Shown here: one piece after another, positions 34,777-43,320 of the stretch
Layout: each line of letters opens with the position of its first letter
How positions within the stretch are numbered: position 1 is the first letter of the stretch
Source: Geothrix oryzae
Lineage (GTDB): Bacteria > Acidobacteriota > Holophagae > Holophagales > Holophagaceae
DNA length: 64,000 nucleotides
Direction: 5' to 3'
Assembly (NCBI RefSeq): GCF_030295385.1
Contig: NZ_AP027079.1
Coordinates: forward strand, 1,178,001 to 1,242,000
Notes under the pieces: model-generated
Seen by the model: only the letters and a program-made list of their open reading frames with translations
What the model was told of the DNA's origin: nothing
The model's database searches: none
Program-made: the position numbers and the translations under genes

Positions 34777-36042
34777 CTACTTCGTCTTGCCCTTGCCTTT
34801 GACCTTGGCGGGTGTGGCCGTCACGGCGGACTTGCGGAGGCGTTCGCGGTCGGCGTCGTTGCCGAAGACCACGCGGCCGTCCTTCACCATGCCCATGACG
34901 GTCTGCTCGCGGCGGAAGGCCTCGTGGGTGGTCACATCCGCGGGGTCCCACTTGGTGTAGGGGTGGTTCCAGGTCGCGATGACACCCACCACGGGCTCCT
35001 TCAGATCCTCGAGCGCCTCCTTGACCTTGCGGGTGTCGGTGGTGCCGGCCTGCTTGACGGCGGCGGCCATGAGGTAGACGGCGTCATAGCCCTGGGCGGC
35101 GGCCACGGGGGAGGGGATGCGGCCCACCTTGAAGGTCTTGTGGTAGCCGTCGATGAAGCTCTTCGCCTTGGGGGTGATGGGCTCCTCGATGAAGGTCTGC
35201 GGCATCAGCGTGCCGTTCCCGTTCTTGCCGGCGTTGTCGATGTAGTTGGACATGGAGAGCGTCCAGCCGCCGATGAGGGGGGCCTTCATGCCGATCTTGG
35301 CTTGGCCGTTGGAAATGGCCGCCAGCTCGGGCCCGATGCCCCAGATGAGGATGGCCTGGGCGCCCGCAGATTTGGCGCGCAGCAGCTGGGCGGTCATGTC
35401 CTTGTCGCCGATGTTGAACTTCTCCTGGGCCACCACGGTGAGCTTGTTGCCCTGCTTCTTGATCTGGTCCAGCATGTCGTCGCGGCCGGACACGCCGTAG
35501 TTGGTGGAGTCATAGACCACGGCCACCTTGGTGAACTTGCGGTTGATGGCCTCTTCCACCACCATGGCCGCCTGGATGCCGTCGTGGGCCGCGAAGCGGA
35601 AGATGGAGCAGTCCTTCACGCCGGCCTTGCTCCACTGGGTCATGGAGGCCGATCCGGCCGCGGGGCAGATGATCTTGGTGATGCCCTTCTCCTGCAGGTG
35701 CTTGTCGCCCGCCATGCAGACGCCGGTGTTCACGGTGCCGATCACGCCGGTGAGATCGCTCATGGCCGCCAGTTCCTGGGCGATGAGGGCGCCGCGCTCG
35801 TTCTTGGCCTCGTCGTCGCGCTCGATGATCTCGATTTTCATCTTCCGGCCGCCCACCTGGATGCCCCCGGCGGCATTGATCTCGGCGATGGCGAGCTTGG
35901 AACCGTCCCGCGCAGAGGTTCCCATGGGCGCCGAACCGCCGCTGAAGGGGCCCGTGAGGGCGATCTTGACGGTGTCTCCACCTGCGGCCTGCAGGCCGAA
36001 GGCGGCAGTCAAGAGCGAGACGAAGAAGGTCTTCTTCAGCAT
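34777..36042 (-). CDS. livK: Branched-chain amino-acid ABC transporter substrate-binding protein LivK
   Basis: The 421-residue protein starts after GGGAGGACCC and has a signal peptide (MLKKTFFVSLLTAAFGLQAA). It is a type 1 periplasmic binding protein of the LivJ/LivK group: IALTGPFSGGSAPMGTSARD, EINAAGGIQVGGRKMKI, DSTNYGVSGRDDM and AAAQGYDAVYLMAAAVK. A basic C-terminal tail (VKGKGKTK) is unusual. It captures an amino acid or another small acid in the periplasm for the LivHMGF complex. Substrate cannot be fixed; some members bind amides or aromatic acids. Confidence 0.94.
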   Translation of the reverse strand: MLKKTFFVSLLTAAFGLQAAGGDTVKIALTGPFSGGSAPMGTSARDGSKLAIAEINAAGGIQVGGRKMKIEIIERDDEAKNERGALIAQELAAMSDLTGVIGTVNTGVCMAGDKHLQEKGITKIICPAAGSASMTQWSKAGVKDCSIFRFAAHDGIQAAMVVEEAINRKFTKVAVVYDSTNYGVSGRDDMLDQIKKQGNKLTVVAQEKFNIGDKDMTAQLLRAKSAGAQAILIWGIGPELAAISNGQAKIGMKAPLIGGWTLSMSNYIDNAGKNGNGTLMPQTFIEEPITPKAKSFIDGYHKTFKVGRIPSPVAAAQGYDAVYLMAAAVKQAGTTDTRKVKEALEDLKEPVVGVIATWNHPYTKWDPADVTTHEAFRREQTVMGMVKDGRVVFGNDADRERLRKSAVTATPAKVKGKGKTK

Positions 36043-36158
36043 GGGTCCTCCCGGGGGAGATCAGGTTGGAGTGGCTTGGTGGCCGCAAGCATAGCGGCCC
36101 CCGCCCGCCCTGGGAAGGCGCGCCGGTTCCTTCCACGCCCGCGGCAAGGTGTGGCCGC

Positions 36159-37205
36159 CTACCTGGGCTGGAGGGCTTCGAGCCTGGCGTGCACCCAGGC
36201 CAGCAGATCCTCGCCGCCGACCACGCGCTGCTCGGCGATGAACAGCGGCATTCCGAGGGCCCGGGCATGGGCCTGGCCGAGCTTGACGGCGTCCTTCTCG
36301 GTGCACACGAGCCAGGCGGCTCCTTCCGTTCGTGCCTCATTCTGAAGCCGCACCAGGTCGGCGGGCGAGGGGCCACGGTGGTCGGGAAAGCTGCGGGAGC
36401 CCACCCAGACCACGCCGGCCACCAGCAGATCGGCATAAAAGGCCTCGGGGTGGCCGAGGCCGCACCAGGCATAGGCGGGACCAGCCACCGGGGCGGGGCC
36501 GGGCAGGGGGGACCGGGTTTCCGTCCCCCAGGCCCGGAGGGCGCCGAGGGTGAAATCCACCCAGAAGATGGGACCGCCACCGTAGCGGGACCACCAAGCC
36601 TCCACCGCGGCGCGATCCTTCACGCGGCCCGCCCGCGTGACCACCAGCGCATGGGCCCGGCGGGCGCTGTCCATGGGCTCGCGCAGGTCGCCCAGGGGCA
36701 GCATGCGGCCGTCACCCCAGAGACGCACGCCGTCCAGCACCAGCAGATCCAGATCGCGATGGAGGGCCCGGTGCTGGAAACCATCGTCCAGCAGGAGGCA
36801 GCGCAGCCCCGGCCGCTGGGCCAGGGCCCGGAGGGCGGCCGCATGGCGCTTGCGCCCCACGACCACGCGGCCCGGATCCAGACGCCGGGCCATGAGGAGG
36901 GGTTCGTCCCCGGTCTGGCGGGGGTCGGAATCCGCCTCGACGCTCATGGGATCAATGTCCCGCCGCCCGCCGTAGCCCCGCGAGAGCACGGCATTGGCCC
37001 ACCCCGCCGCCTCCAGGCCCTCGGCCAGGAACAAGGTCAGGGGGGTCTTGCCGGTGCCGCCGGCGCTGAGGTTGCCCACGGACACCACGGGCACCCCCGC
37101 CCGCCCGACCCGCTCGGGATGGGCGTCGAAGCTGCGGTTCCGCGCGCGCACCACCCTTCCGTACAAAGGGGCGAGCGGAGCTGCCAGATGGCGCAGAATG
37201 GACAT
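36159..37205 (-). CDS. lpxK: Tetraacyldisaccharide 4'-kinase LpxK
   Basis: The 348-residue protein has the LpxK Walker A as NLSAGGTGKTPLTLFLAEGL, the SRGYGG motif, GDEPLLMARR and a Walker-B-like LLLDDGFQHRALHRDLDLLV. LpxK transfers phosphate from ATP to the 4' position of the lipid A disaccharide at the inner membrane. An N-terminal hydrophobic-amphipathic helix supports membrane association. Its presence shows that the organism makes lipid A. It is divergent from the fRMsr-like gene with only 26 bp between the starts, so their promoters must overlap. Confidence 0.95.
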   Translation of the reverse strand: MSILRHLAAPLAPLYGRVVRARNRSFDAHPERVGRAGVPVVSVGNLSAGGTGKTPLTLFLAEGLEAAGWANAVLSRGYGGRRDIDPMSVEADSDPRQTGDEPLLMARRLDPGRVVVGRKRHAAALRALAQRPGLRCLLLDDGFQHRALHRDLDLLVLDGVRLWGDGRMLPLGDLREPMDSARRAHALVVTRAGRVKDRAAVEAWWSRYGGGPIFWVDFTLGALRAWGTETRSPLPGPAPVAGPAYAWCGLGHPEAFYADLLVAGVVWVGSRSFPDHRGPSPADLVRLQNEARTEGAAWLVCTEKDAVKLGQAHARALGMPLFIAEQRVVGGEDLLAWVHARLEALQPR

Positions 37206-37231
37206 GGATCCAGGTTAGCGGAGGGACAGGC

Positions 37232-37753
37232 ATGAGCGAGGGCATCCTGCTGGAGAAGGTGGCGCGGGGCGCTCTGCTGCCCCAGGCGGAGCGGGTGGCC
37301 CGGCTCGAAGCGGCCCTCCCCCAGATCCTGGCCGCCGTGGCGGGCGAGACCGGCGAAGTCGCGCTGGAGGCCACCCTGGCCTGCCTCCTGTGGGAGGCCC
37401 TTCCCCAGACCAACTGGTGCGGGTTCTATCGGCGCGTCGGCGAGGGGATGCTGGCCGTGGGTCCTTACCAGGGGGGCATGGGTTGCCTGCGCATCGCCTT
37501 CGAGAGGGGCGTCTGCGGGGCCTGCGCGCGCACCGCCACCACCCAGCTGGTTCCGGATGTCCACGCCTTCCCCGGTCACATCGCCTGCGATGACGCCACC
37601 CGGAGCGAACTCGTGATCCCGGTCATGATCGGGGGGCGCCTGGAGGCGGTGCTGGACCTGGATTCCCCCCATCCAGAGGGTTTTTCCGGGGCCGAGGCCC
37701 GGCTTCTGGAAGGCCTGCTGGCCCGGGCTTTTGCCGGTGCGATGAAGGGCTGA
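37232..37753 (+). CDS. msrC: GAF-domain free methionine-(R)-sulfoxide reductase
   Basis: The 173-residue protein is a single GAF domain with the fRMsr signature: NWCGFYRRV, VGPYQGGMGCLRIAFERGVC, GACARTATTQLVPDVHAFPG and HIACDDATRSELVIPVM. Cysteines in GCLRI, GVCGAC and HIACD match the positions used in the catalytic disulfide cycle. The enzyme reduces free methionine-R-sulfoxide with thioredoxin and protects against oxidation. The start follows GCGGAGGGACAGGC. It is divergent from lpxK and followed at 52 bp by the cNMP/FHA gene. Confidence 0.92.
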   Translation: MSEGILLEKVARGALLPQAERVARLEAALPQILAAVAGETGEVALEATLACLLWEALPQTNWCGFYRRVGEGMLAVGPYQGGMGCLRIAFERGVCGACARTATTQLVPDVHAFPGHIACDDATRSELVIPVMIGGRLEAVLDLDSPHPEGFSGAEARLLEGLLARAFAGAMKG

Positions 37754-37805
37754 GGTTCACCCGCCCGGGGGCATGGGGTAACCTAGGACACTCCCCGGGA
37801 CCTTC

Positions 37806-38528
37806 ATGGCTGAACCCAGCTTCATCGATCAAAGCAAGCTGCGCTTCCGCGAAGGCGAGATCGTCTTCCGCAAGGGGGAGATGTCCCAGCAGATGTACAT
37901 CATCCTGGCGGGCAAGGTCCGGCTCTATGTCTCAGAGGAGCCCAAGGGCGATTGGGCGGAAGAACTGTCCAAGGGGGACTTCTTCGGCGAGGGCAGCCTG
38001 CTCGAGGCCCTCCCCCGTCAGCACACGGCCCTGGCCCTGGAGGACTCGGACCTCATCGCCATCAACCGCGGCACCTTCCTGCGCATGATCCGCCAGAACC
38101 CGGAAGTCTCCGTGAAGATGATGCAGCGCCTGGCCCAGCGGCACCGGGAAGTGGGCGAGCGCCTGGAGACCCTGGACGCCCAGCGGCCTCAGAAGGCCCC
38201 AGGCGGCCCGGTGGCGAACCTGATCTCCGTGCTGGGTGGCAAACCCCATCCGATCCTGTCCCATGGCTCGCTCATCGGCCGGTTCGACCCCACCACCGGC
38301 GTCCACCCCGACATCGACCTCTCGGAGGAGGACCACAACCTGAGCGTCTCCCGGCGCCATGCGCGCATTCTCTGCGAGCACGGCCGCTATTTCCTGCTGG
38401 AGGAGCCCGGCGTGGCCAATGGCACCTTCGTGCGCGGCGAGCGGATCCTGCCGGGCGAGCCCCGGGAACTGAAGCACGGCGACCGGGTGGGCTTCGGCAT
38501 GGTGGTGCTGTTCTTCGAAAAGACCTAA
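37806..38528 (+). CDS. Cyclic-nucleotide-binding (CRP-like) domain fused to FHA domain
   Basis: The 240-residue protein joins two regulatory domains. Residues about 12-118 are a cNMP-binding fold with FREGEIVFRKGEMSQQMYII, the phosphate-binding cassette region GDFFGEGSLLEALPRQHTAL and LIAINRGTFLRMI. No DNA-binding wing follows. Residues about 155-240 are an FHA domain with SLIGR, SRRHARI and FVRGERILPGEPRELKHGDR. FHA domains bind phosphothreonine peptides, so the protein may link a cyclic nucleotide signal to a Ser/Thr-kinase partner. The cassette lacks an obvious canonical Arg-Ser pair, so ligand binding needs direct test. No kinase gene is adjacent. Confidence 0.88.
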   Translation: MAEPSFIDQSKLRFREGEIVFRKGEMSQQMYIILAGKVRLYVSEEPKGDWAEELSKGDFFGEGSLLEALPRQHTALALEDSDLIAINRGTFLRMIRQNPEVSVKMMQRLAQRHREVGERLETLDAQRPQKAPGGPVANLISVLGGKPHPILSHGSLIGRFDPTTGVHPDIDLSEEDHNLSVSRRHARILCEHGRYFLLEEPGVANGTFVRGERILPGEPRELKHGDRVGFGMVVLFFEKT

Positions 38529-38563
38529 CCTTCCCGCGCAGCGGAAAGGGGAAGGAGGAGCCG

Positions 38564-38791
38564 ATGGGTACGGACCTGCATGTGGAGCTTTGGCGGGATG
38601 AGCATGGTGTCATCCGGGAGTTGGTGCAGTTCGGGCTGGACGAGATCGGCGGCGCTTGCGTGATCCGCGAGCGCAACAGCCTCGATGCCCTCGACGGGGA
38701 TGTTAACGAGGGCGACGCCATCGTCGCCCGCTTCGGCGACCCGGAGGATGCCCGGGACTTCCTGCGCGACGAGGGCTTCGAGCCTGTGTAA
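38564..38791 (+). CDS. Small acidic hypothetical protein
   Basis: This 75-residue protein starts after AAGGAGGAGCCG, a strong ribosome-binding site, 35 bp past the cNMP/FHA stop. It is acidic and mixed alpha/beta (ELWRDEHGVIRELVQFGLDE, then ALDGDVNEGDAIVARFGDPE) and has no signal peptide or membrane helix. I do not recognise a family. The good ribosome-binding site and same-strand spacing argue that it is real, probably cotranscribed with the regulator upstream and the DUF1569 gene downstream. Confidence 0.65.
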   Translation: MGTDLHVELWRDEHGVIRELVQFGLDEIGGACVIRERNSLDALDGDVNEGDAIVARFGDPEDARDFLRDEGFEPV

Positions 38792-38815
38792 TCGTGGATG
38801 GGCAGGAGGTGATTG

Positions 38816-39265
38816 ATGCATTCGTTGTTCAACCCGACGGACCGGGACGCCTTGGCTCGCCGGATTGCAGAGCTGGAGCCGGATGCCCAGCGCCAATGGG
38901 GGAAGATGGATCCCGCCCAGATGTTGAGGCACTGCGCCATCGCCTTGGGTGATCTCCTGGGTGAGCGCCCGGTGAAGCAGGTCTTCCTCGGCAAGCTGAT
39001 CACGCCCCTGATCCGGGGCCAGATTTTCGGGGACAAGCCCTTCCGCCGGAACTCCCCCACCGACCCGATCTATGTGGTGGCCGATGCCCGCGACTTCGAG
39101 GCCGAGCGGGCCCGGCTGGCCACCCTCATCGACCGTGTGGTCCAGCTTGGCGCCGCGAAGACCGAGGGCATGGTCCATCCCTTCTTCGGGCGGCTCAGCG
39201 GCGCCCAGTGGGGCCAGCTGATCTACAAGCACTTCGACCATCATTTGAGGCAGTTCGGGGCCTGA
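38816..39265 (+). CDS. DUF1569 (DinB-like) domain protein
   Basis: The 149-residue protein starts at an ATG after GGAGGTGATTG. It resembles DUF1569, a DinB-like four-helix family: WGKMDPAQMLRHCAIALGD, GKLITPLIRGQIFGDKPFRR and HPFFGRLSGAQWGQLIYKHF with terminal DHHLRQFG. The three His positions (in LRHC, VHPFFG and DHHLRQ) fit the metal site seen in DinB folds. Such proteins often act in thiol or glutathione-like transferase chemistry, but no substrate is known here. Confidence 0.82.
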   Translation: MHSLFNPTDRDALARRIAELEPDAQRQWGKMDPAQMLRHCAIALGDLLGERPVKQVFLGKLITPLIRGQIFGDKPFRRNSPTDPIYVVADARDFEAERARLATLIDRVVQLGAAKTEGMVHPFFGRLSGAQWGQLIYKHFDHHLRQFGA

Positions 39266-39270
39266 TGCTA

Positions 39271-39315
39271 TCCGGGGGGACCGCCTGCTCGCGGTGCTTG
39301 CGATGTCCCCCCGGA
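39271..39315. repeat. Imperfect-loop inverted repeat in intergenic region
   Basis: Arms TCCGGGGGGAC (39271-39281) and GTCCCCCCGGA (39305-39315) form a perfect 11-bp stem around a 23-nt loop, 6 bp after the DUF1569 stop. It could form an RNA hairpin terminator without T-tract, or be part of a palindromic element with the longer repeat 48 bp downstream. Confidence 0.6.
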
Positions 39316-39363
39316 GCCCCCACACCTCGACCGGGCAAAGCTCGGCCTCGGTGTTCGAATCTT

Positions 39364-39415
39364 TTCTTACCTGCAAAATCGCCCGGCGTTTGCCGGGCGA
39401 TTTTGCAGGTAAGAA
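39364..39415. terminator. Very long perfect inverted repeat (24-bp stem), probable bidirectional terminator
   Basis: Arms 39364-39387 and 39392-39415 are exact complements around a GTTT loop. The stem core is AATCGCCCGGC / GCCGGGCGATT with a T4 run inside each arm. It separates convergent DUF1569 and etfA genes and begins 6 bp beyond the etfA stop. The stem is much longer than an ordinary terminator. Confidence 0.7.
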
Positions 39416-39421
39416 CGGAGC

Positions 39422-40393
39422 TTAGTTGGTACCGATCCCCATGGTCTTCGCGGCCTTGGTGAGTTCGGGGACGACTTCGAAGAGGTCGCCGACGATCCCG
39501 TAATCCGCCAGCTTGAAGATGGGGGCCTCGGGATCCTTGTTGATGGCGACGATAAACTTCGAGCCGCTCATACCGGCGATGTGCTGGATGGCGCCGCTGA
39601 TGCCGCAGGCGATGTAGAGGGTGGGACTGACGACCTTGCCGGTCTGGCCCACCTGCATGCTGTGGGGCAGGCCCCAGCCGGCGTCCACGGCGGCCCGGGA
39701 GGCGCCGACGACGCCCCCGAGGGCGTCCGCCAGTTCCTCGAGGATCTTGAAGTTGGCGCCGTCCTTCATGCCGCGGCCGCCGCTGACGATGACATTGGCT
39801 TCGCTGAGGTCCACCTTGCCGCTGGCCTTGGCGAGGATCTCCTTCACCACGGACTTGAAGTCGCTGGCCGGTACGGCCAGGGTTTCGGTGGTTCCGGCCG
39901 CGGCCTTTTCGGCGGCGGGGAACACATTGGGGCGGGTGGTGGCCACCTGGACCCCGCTGGCGAAGGAGGTGGTGGCGAAGGCCTTGCCTGCGTACACCGG
40001 GCGGACGGCCTGGAGCTTGCCATCGACCATGGACAGGCCGGTGACATCCGAAGCGTAGCCGGCGCCCAGGCGGGCGGCGGCGCGGGGCGCGACATCCTTG
40101 CCCACGGCCGTGGCGGCGGCGAGGAGCACGGTGGCGCCCTTGCTCTTCACGGCGTCGGCGAGGACGGCGGCGAAGACATCACTGGAATAGGAGGTCAGGG
40201 CCGGGCCCTCGGCGGTGAGGATCACATCGGCACCGTACTTGGCGGCCTCCGCGGAACCCGAGCAGGAGGCACCGGCGAAGAGGGCGCCCAGCTGCTTGCC
40301 GGCGGCATCCGCCAGACGGCGGCCCTCGCTGAGGGCTTCGAGGCTGGGTTTGCGGATCTGGCCGTCCTTCAGTTCACAGAACACGAGAATCAT
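39422..40393 (-). CDS. etfA: Electron-transfer flavoprotein alpha subunit
   Basis: The 323-residue protein is EtfA, with the FAD-binding C-terminal half showing [51 protein letters not shown] and [17 protein letters not shown]. The start is the second ATG, 8 nt after GAAAGGA; the first ATG abuts that site. EtfAB accepts electrons from acyl-CoA or other dehydrogenases and passes them to the quinone pool or, in bifurcating forms, elsewhere. It lies 45 bp after etfB on the same transcript. A dehydrogenase or EtfQO gene is not adjacent. Confidence 0.95.
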   Translation of the reverse strand: MILVFCELKDGQIRKPSLEALSEGRRLADAAGKQLGALFAGASCSGSAEAAKYGADVILTAEGPALTSYSSDVFAAVLADAVKSKGATVLLAAATAVGKDVAPRAAARLGAGYASDVTGLSMVDGKLQAVRPVYAGKAFATTSFASGVQVATTRPNVFPAAEKAAAGTTETLAVPASDFKSVVKEILAKASGKVDLSEANVIVSGGRGMKDGANFKILEELADALGGVVGASRAAVDAGWGLPHSMQVGQTGKVVSPTLYIACGISGAIQHIAGMSGSKFIVAINKDPEAPIFKLADYGIVGDLFEVVPELTKAAKTMGIGTN

Positions 40394-40438
40394 GGATGTC
40401 ATCCTTTCGAATCGGATCAGTCGGCAGAGGGGGAGCGG

Positions 40439-41188
40439 CTAGAAGACCTTGGCTTCGTCCTTGAGGGCCTGGAGCAGGGCCTGGGCCTGGGCGGCGGCAT
40501 CGCCTTCCAGCTTCCGGCCTGCGGGCCGCTCAGGGGGAAGGGCCAGGGCGCTGATCTGAGCGCCCGTGGTCGCCGGAGTGGCCTCCACTTCCTCGATGGT
40601 CTTCTTCTTGGCGGCCATGATGCCCTTCAGGCTCGCGTAGCGGGGTTCGTTGAGCCCCTTCTGCGCGGTGATGACCGCGGGCAGCGCGCCCTCGACGATC
40701 TCGGTGCCGCCCTCGATCTCGCGCTCGGCCTTGAAGGTGCCCTCGCCGAGTTCCAGCTTCACGACCACATTCGCCTGGCCGATGCCCATCAGCTCCGCCA
40801 GCATGGGGCCCATCGCGGCGTTGTCGCCGCCGAGGCCCTTGTTGCCGCAGAGGATCAGATCGAAGCCCTTGTCCTTCGCGTAGGCGGCGATCATCTGCGC
40901 CACGGCGAAGGCATCGCCCTGACCGTCGCCCTTCAGCAGCACGGCGGTATCCGCGCCCAGGGCCAGCGCGTTCTTGAGGACTTCCTTCACGGAATCACCG
41001 CCCACGGAGAGGGCGACCACTTCCGCGCCTTTGCCTTCCTTGATGCGGATGGCCTCTTCGAGCGCGTACTCGTCATAAGGGCTGGTGATCCACTTGACAT
41101 CGGCAGGATCGAGCGAGCGCCCATCGGCGGCGACCTTGATCTTGGTCTCGGTATCGGGGACCTGTTTGAGGGCGACGAGGATCTTCAT
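40439..41188 (-). CDS. etfB: Electron-transfer flavoprotein beta subunit
   Basis: The 249-residue protein is EtfB: MKILVALKQVPDTETKIKV, SPYDEYALEEAIRIKE, LALGADTAVLL, LILCGNKGLGGDNAAMGPML and PAVITAQKGLNEPRYASLKG. It holds AMP and pairs with EtfA. The ATG lies after GGAGCGCCC. The C-terminal tail is rich in Ala, typical of the family. The two genes form a simple etfBA operon that ends at the long inverted repeat. Whether the Etf bifurcates electrons cannot be read from these two proteins alone. Confidence 0.95.
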   Translation of the reverse strand: MKILVALKQVPDTETKIKVAADGRSLDPADVKWITSPYDEYALEEAIRIKEGKGAEVVALSVGGDSVKEVLKNALALGADTAVLLKGDGQGDAFAVAQMIAAYAKDKGFDLILCGNKGLGGDNAAMGPMLAELMGIGQANVVVKLELGEGTFKAEREIEGGTEIVEGALPAVITAQKGLNEPRYASLKGIMAAKKKTIEEVEATPATTGAQISALALPPERPAGRKLEGDAAAQAQALLQALKDEAKVF

Positions 41189-41399
41189 GGGCGCTCCCTG
41201 ATGCGTCTTGGACGAGCCGGCCGTGGGCCGGTGCAAAAGGGCATTCTAGCGCGAGGAAAGGCTCCATCTCGGTGGGCTTTATCGTTCTTTGTGCCAGGAA
41301 TCACCCTTGTCTCCGGGTAGGAACGGCCATGCCCGGAGCATGGTCCTGGGCATTGTCCTGAGGTAGCATCCACCGGCGTTCCGGTATGGTGGTCTGATC

Positions 41400-42488
41400 A
41401 TGCGCGACCTCACGCCGATCTTCGATGGAGCCCTGGTCCTCACGGGAGGCGGGACCGGCGGCCACTTCTTTCCGGCGCTGGCGCTGGCGGAGGGAGCTCG
41501 CGCCCGGTGGTCTGACCGTCCGATCACCTTCGTGGGTGCGTGCCGAGGCATCGAGGCCCGGGAACTGCCCGCAGGCCCCTGGCCCCATCTGCTGCTGGAT
41601 GTGGAGGGCTTCCTGGGGCGCTCACCCCTGAGGGCGGTGAAGTCCGCCTGGAAACTGTGGCGCGCCATGGCGCGGCTGAAATCCCTGTGGCGCCGCGAGC
41701 GGCCCTGGGCTGTGATCGGCACGGGGGGCTACGGCGCGGCCCCGGCGCTGCTGGCGGCGCGGGCCCTGGGCATCCCCTTCTTCCTGCACGAGAGCAATGC
41801 GGCACCGGGCGCCCTGGTGAAGCTCCTGGCGCCGAAGGCGCGGCGCGTGTGGTGTGGTCTCGAGGCCGTGCGGCCCATGCTGCCCGGAGCGGACTGCCGG
41901 CTGGTGGGCACACCGGTGCGCGGAGCCTTCCTCCGGGACTTCCGGCGAGCCGAGGAATTGACCGCGCCTTTCCGGCTGCTGGTGCTGGGCGGAAGCGGCG
42001 GTGCGCGGGCCCTCAACGAGGCGATGCTCGCCGTCGCCCCGGCGTTGCTGGAGGCCCACCCGGAGTGGGAGATCCTGCACCAGGCGGGGGCCGCGGAAGC
42101 CGAGCGGCTGAAGGACCGCCCTCGCCATGCCCGGCATGCGCTGGTCCCCTTCATCGCCCGCGTGGACGAGGCCATGGAGTCGGCCAGCCTCATCGTGAGC
42201 CGCTCCGGGGCCAGCACCTGCGCGGAGCTGAAGGCCGCCGGGCGGGGGGCCATCCTGGTGCCCCTGCCCACCAGCGCCAACGACCACCAGCGCATGAACG
42301 CCCGGGCCCTGGCGGAGGAAGGCCGGGCCACGGTCGTGGAGCAGGCGGAGGATCTCGCCTCGCGGCTGGAGGCGGCCATCCTGCCCCGCATGGGGGATGC
42401 GACGATGCGACAGGACTTGTCCAAGGCGCCTGAGCCCAACCGGGCCGTGGACCTCTGCCTGGATGACCTGGCGTCCTACCTGGGCTGA
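41400..42488 (+). CDS. murG: UDP-GlcNAc:undecaprenyl-pyrophosphoryl-MurNAc-pentapeptide GlcNAc transferase MurG
   Basis: The 362-residue GT28 enzyme makes lipid II from lipid I at the inner leaflet. Landmarks are TGGGTGGHFFPALALAE, IGTGGYGAAPALLAARALGI, FLHESNAAPG, LVLGGSGGARALNE and the C-terminal UDP-GlcNAc site SRSGASTCAELKAAGRGAIL with PLPTSANDHQRMNARALAE. It lies outside any mur/fts (dcw) cluster: neighbours are etfB and tatC. The ribosome-binding site is weak. Its last 13 bp overlap the convergent tatC gene. Confidence 0.95.
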   Translation: MRDLTPIFDGALVLTGGGTGGHFFPALALAEGARARWSDRPITFVGACRGIEARELPAGPWPHLLLDVEGFLGRSPLRAVKSAWKLWRAMARLKSLWRRERPWAVIGTGGYGAAPALLAARALGIPFFLHESNAAPGALVKLLAPKARRVWCGLEAVRPMLPGADCRLVGTPVRGAFLRDFRRAEELTAPFRLLVLGGSGGARALNEAMLAVAPALLEAHPEWEILHQAGAAEAERLKDRPRHARHALVPFIARVDEAMESASLIVSRSGASTCAELKAAGRGAILVPLPTSANDHQRMNARALAEEGRATVVEQAEDLASRLEAAILPRMGDATMRQDLSKAPEPNRAVDLCLDDLASYLG

Positions 42489-43246
42489 CGGGGTTCGGCG
42501 GCCCAGGCGACGGCGACGGAGATGAAGTAGAGGCCGAGCAGGACCACGCTGAAGAAGATGGTGGTGACGACGACATCGCCGGGGGTGAAGAAGGCGCTGA
42601 AGATCAGGATGGCCATGGTGGCGTGGCGCCAGTACTTCAGCATCAGGCGGGCGGTCACGATGCGGAACTTCGCGAGGAAGAAGAACAGGACGGGCAGCTC
42701 GAACATCACGCCGGTGATGAGCGTGGTGGAGATGAAGAGGTCGAGGTAGTCCGAGACATGGAGGTTGGCGCGCAGCCCGGCGGCGGCGGCTTCCTGGAAG
42801 AGGATGTCGCCCAGGAACTTGAAGGCCTGGGTGTAGGCGAAGGCCGATCCGGCCAGGAAGCAGCCCGAGGTCACCACCACGAAGGGGATGACGAGGCGGC
42901 GCTCCTTGGGCAGGAGGCCGGGCCGGATGAAGGCCCAGAGCTGGTAGAAGAGGAGCGGCGCGGCAAGGAAGGCGGCGGCCCAGAGGGAGAGCCGCATCAT
43001 GCTGAAGAAGGGCTCGGTGAGATCGGTGAAGGCGAAGGGCTGGAGCTCGGCGGCGGCCTTGCCGGTCTGGCGGGCCATGGCGTCGAGGAAGGGCTTCTGG
43101 GCCCAGATCCAGAGCTTGAAGCGGAAGGCGTAGGTCGCCGCGAAGCACACGGCCACGATGAGGAGCGAGCGCACAATGCGCACCCGCAGCTCCTGCAGGT
43201 GCTCCCAGAAGCTCATCTTGTCGGGCGGCGCGGCCGGAAGCGGCAT
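42476..43246 (-). CDS. tatC: Twin-arginine translocase subunit TatC
   Basis: The 256-residue membrane protein has six helices and TatC landmarks: MSFWEHLQELRVRIVRSLL, FTDLTEPFFSMMRLSLWAA, FYQLWAFIRPGLLPKERR and FFTPGDVVVTTIFFSVVLLG. TatC binds the twin-arginine signal of folded export substrates and forms the translocon with TatA. The start follows CAGAGGACC. It lies downstream of tatA, with a terminator-like hairpin between them. Its 3' end overlaps murG. Confidence 0.95.
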   Translation of the reverse strand: MPLPAAPPDKMSFWEHLQELRVRIVRSLLIVAVCFAATYAFRFKLWIWAQKPFLDAMARQTGKAAAELQPFAFTDLTEPFFSMMRLSLWAAAFLAAPLLFYQLWAFIRPGLLPKERRLVIPFVVVTSGCFLAGSAFAYTQAFKFLGDILFQEAAAAGLRANLHVSDYLDLFISTTLITGVMFELPVLFFFLAKFRIVTARLMLKYWRHATMAILIFSAFFTPGDVVVTTIFFSVVLLGLYFISVAVAWAAEPRQPR

Positions 43247-43270
43247 GGTCCTCTGGGTGAGATGAGGGGG

Positions 43271-43302
43271 AAAAGGGACCGGCCTCCCTGGGGAGGCCGG
43301 TC
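43271..43302 (-). terminator. Hairpin with T-run between tatA and tatC
   Basis: On the minus strand a stem of 11-12 bp (GACCGGCCTCC / GGAGGCCGGTC) is followed by CCTTTTCCCC, 19 bp past the tatA stop and 24 bp before the tatC start. It would reduce transcription into tatC, giving more TatA than TatC, which matches the known stoichiometry. Confidence 0.75.
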
Positions 43303-43320
43303 AATGAAGGGCCTTCAGGC

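Noticed and set aside
39271-39415. Complete insertion sequence or MITE at the stacked palindromes
   Set aside because: No transposase frame, no obvious target-site duplication and no second copy in the window.
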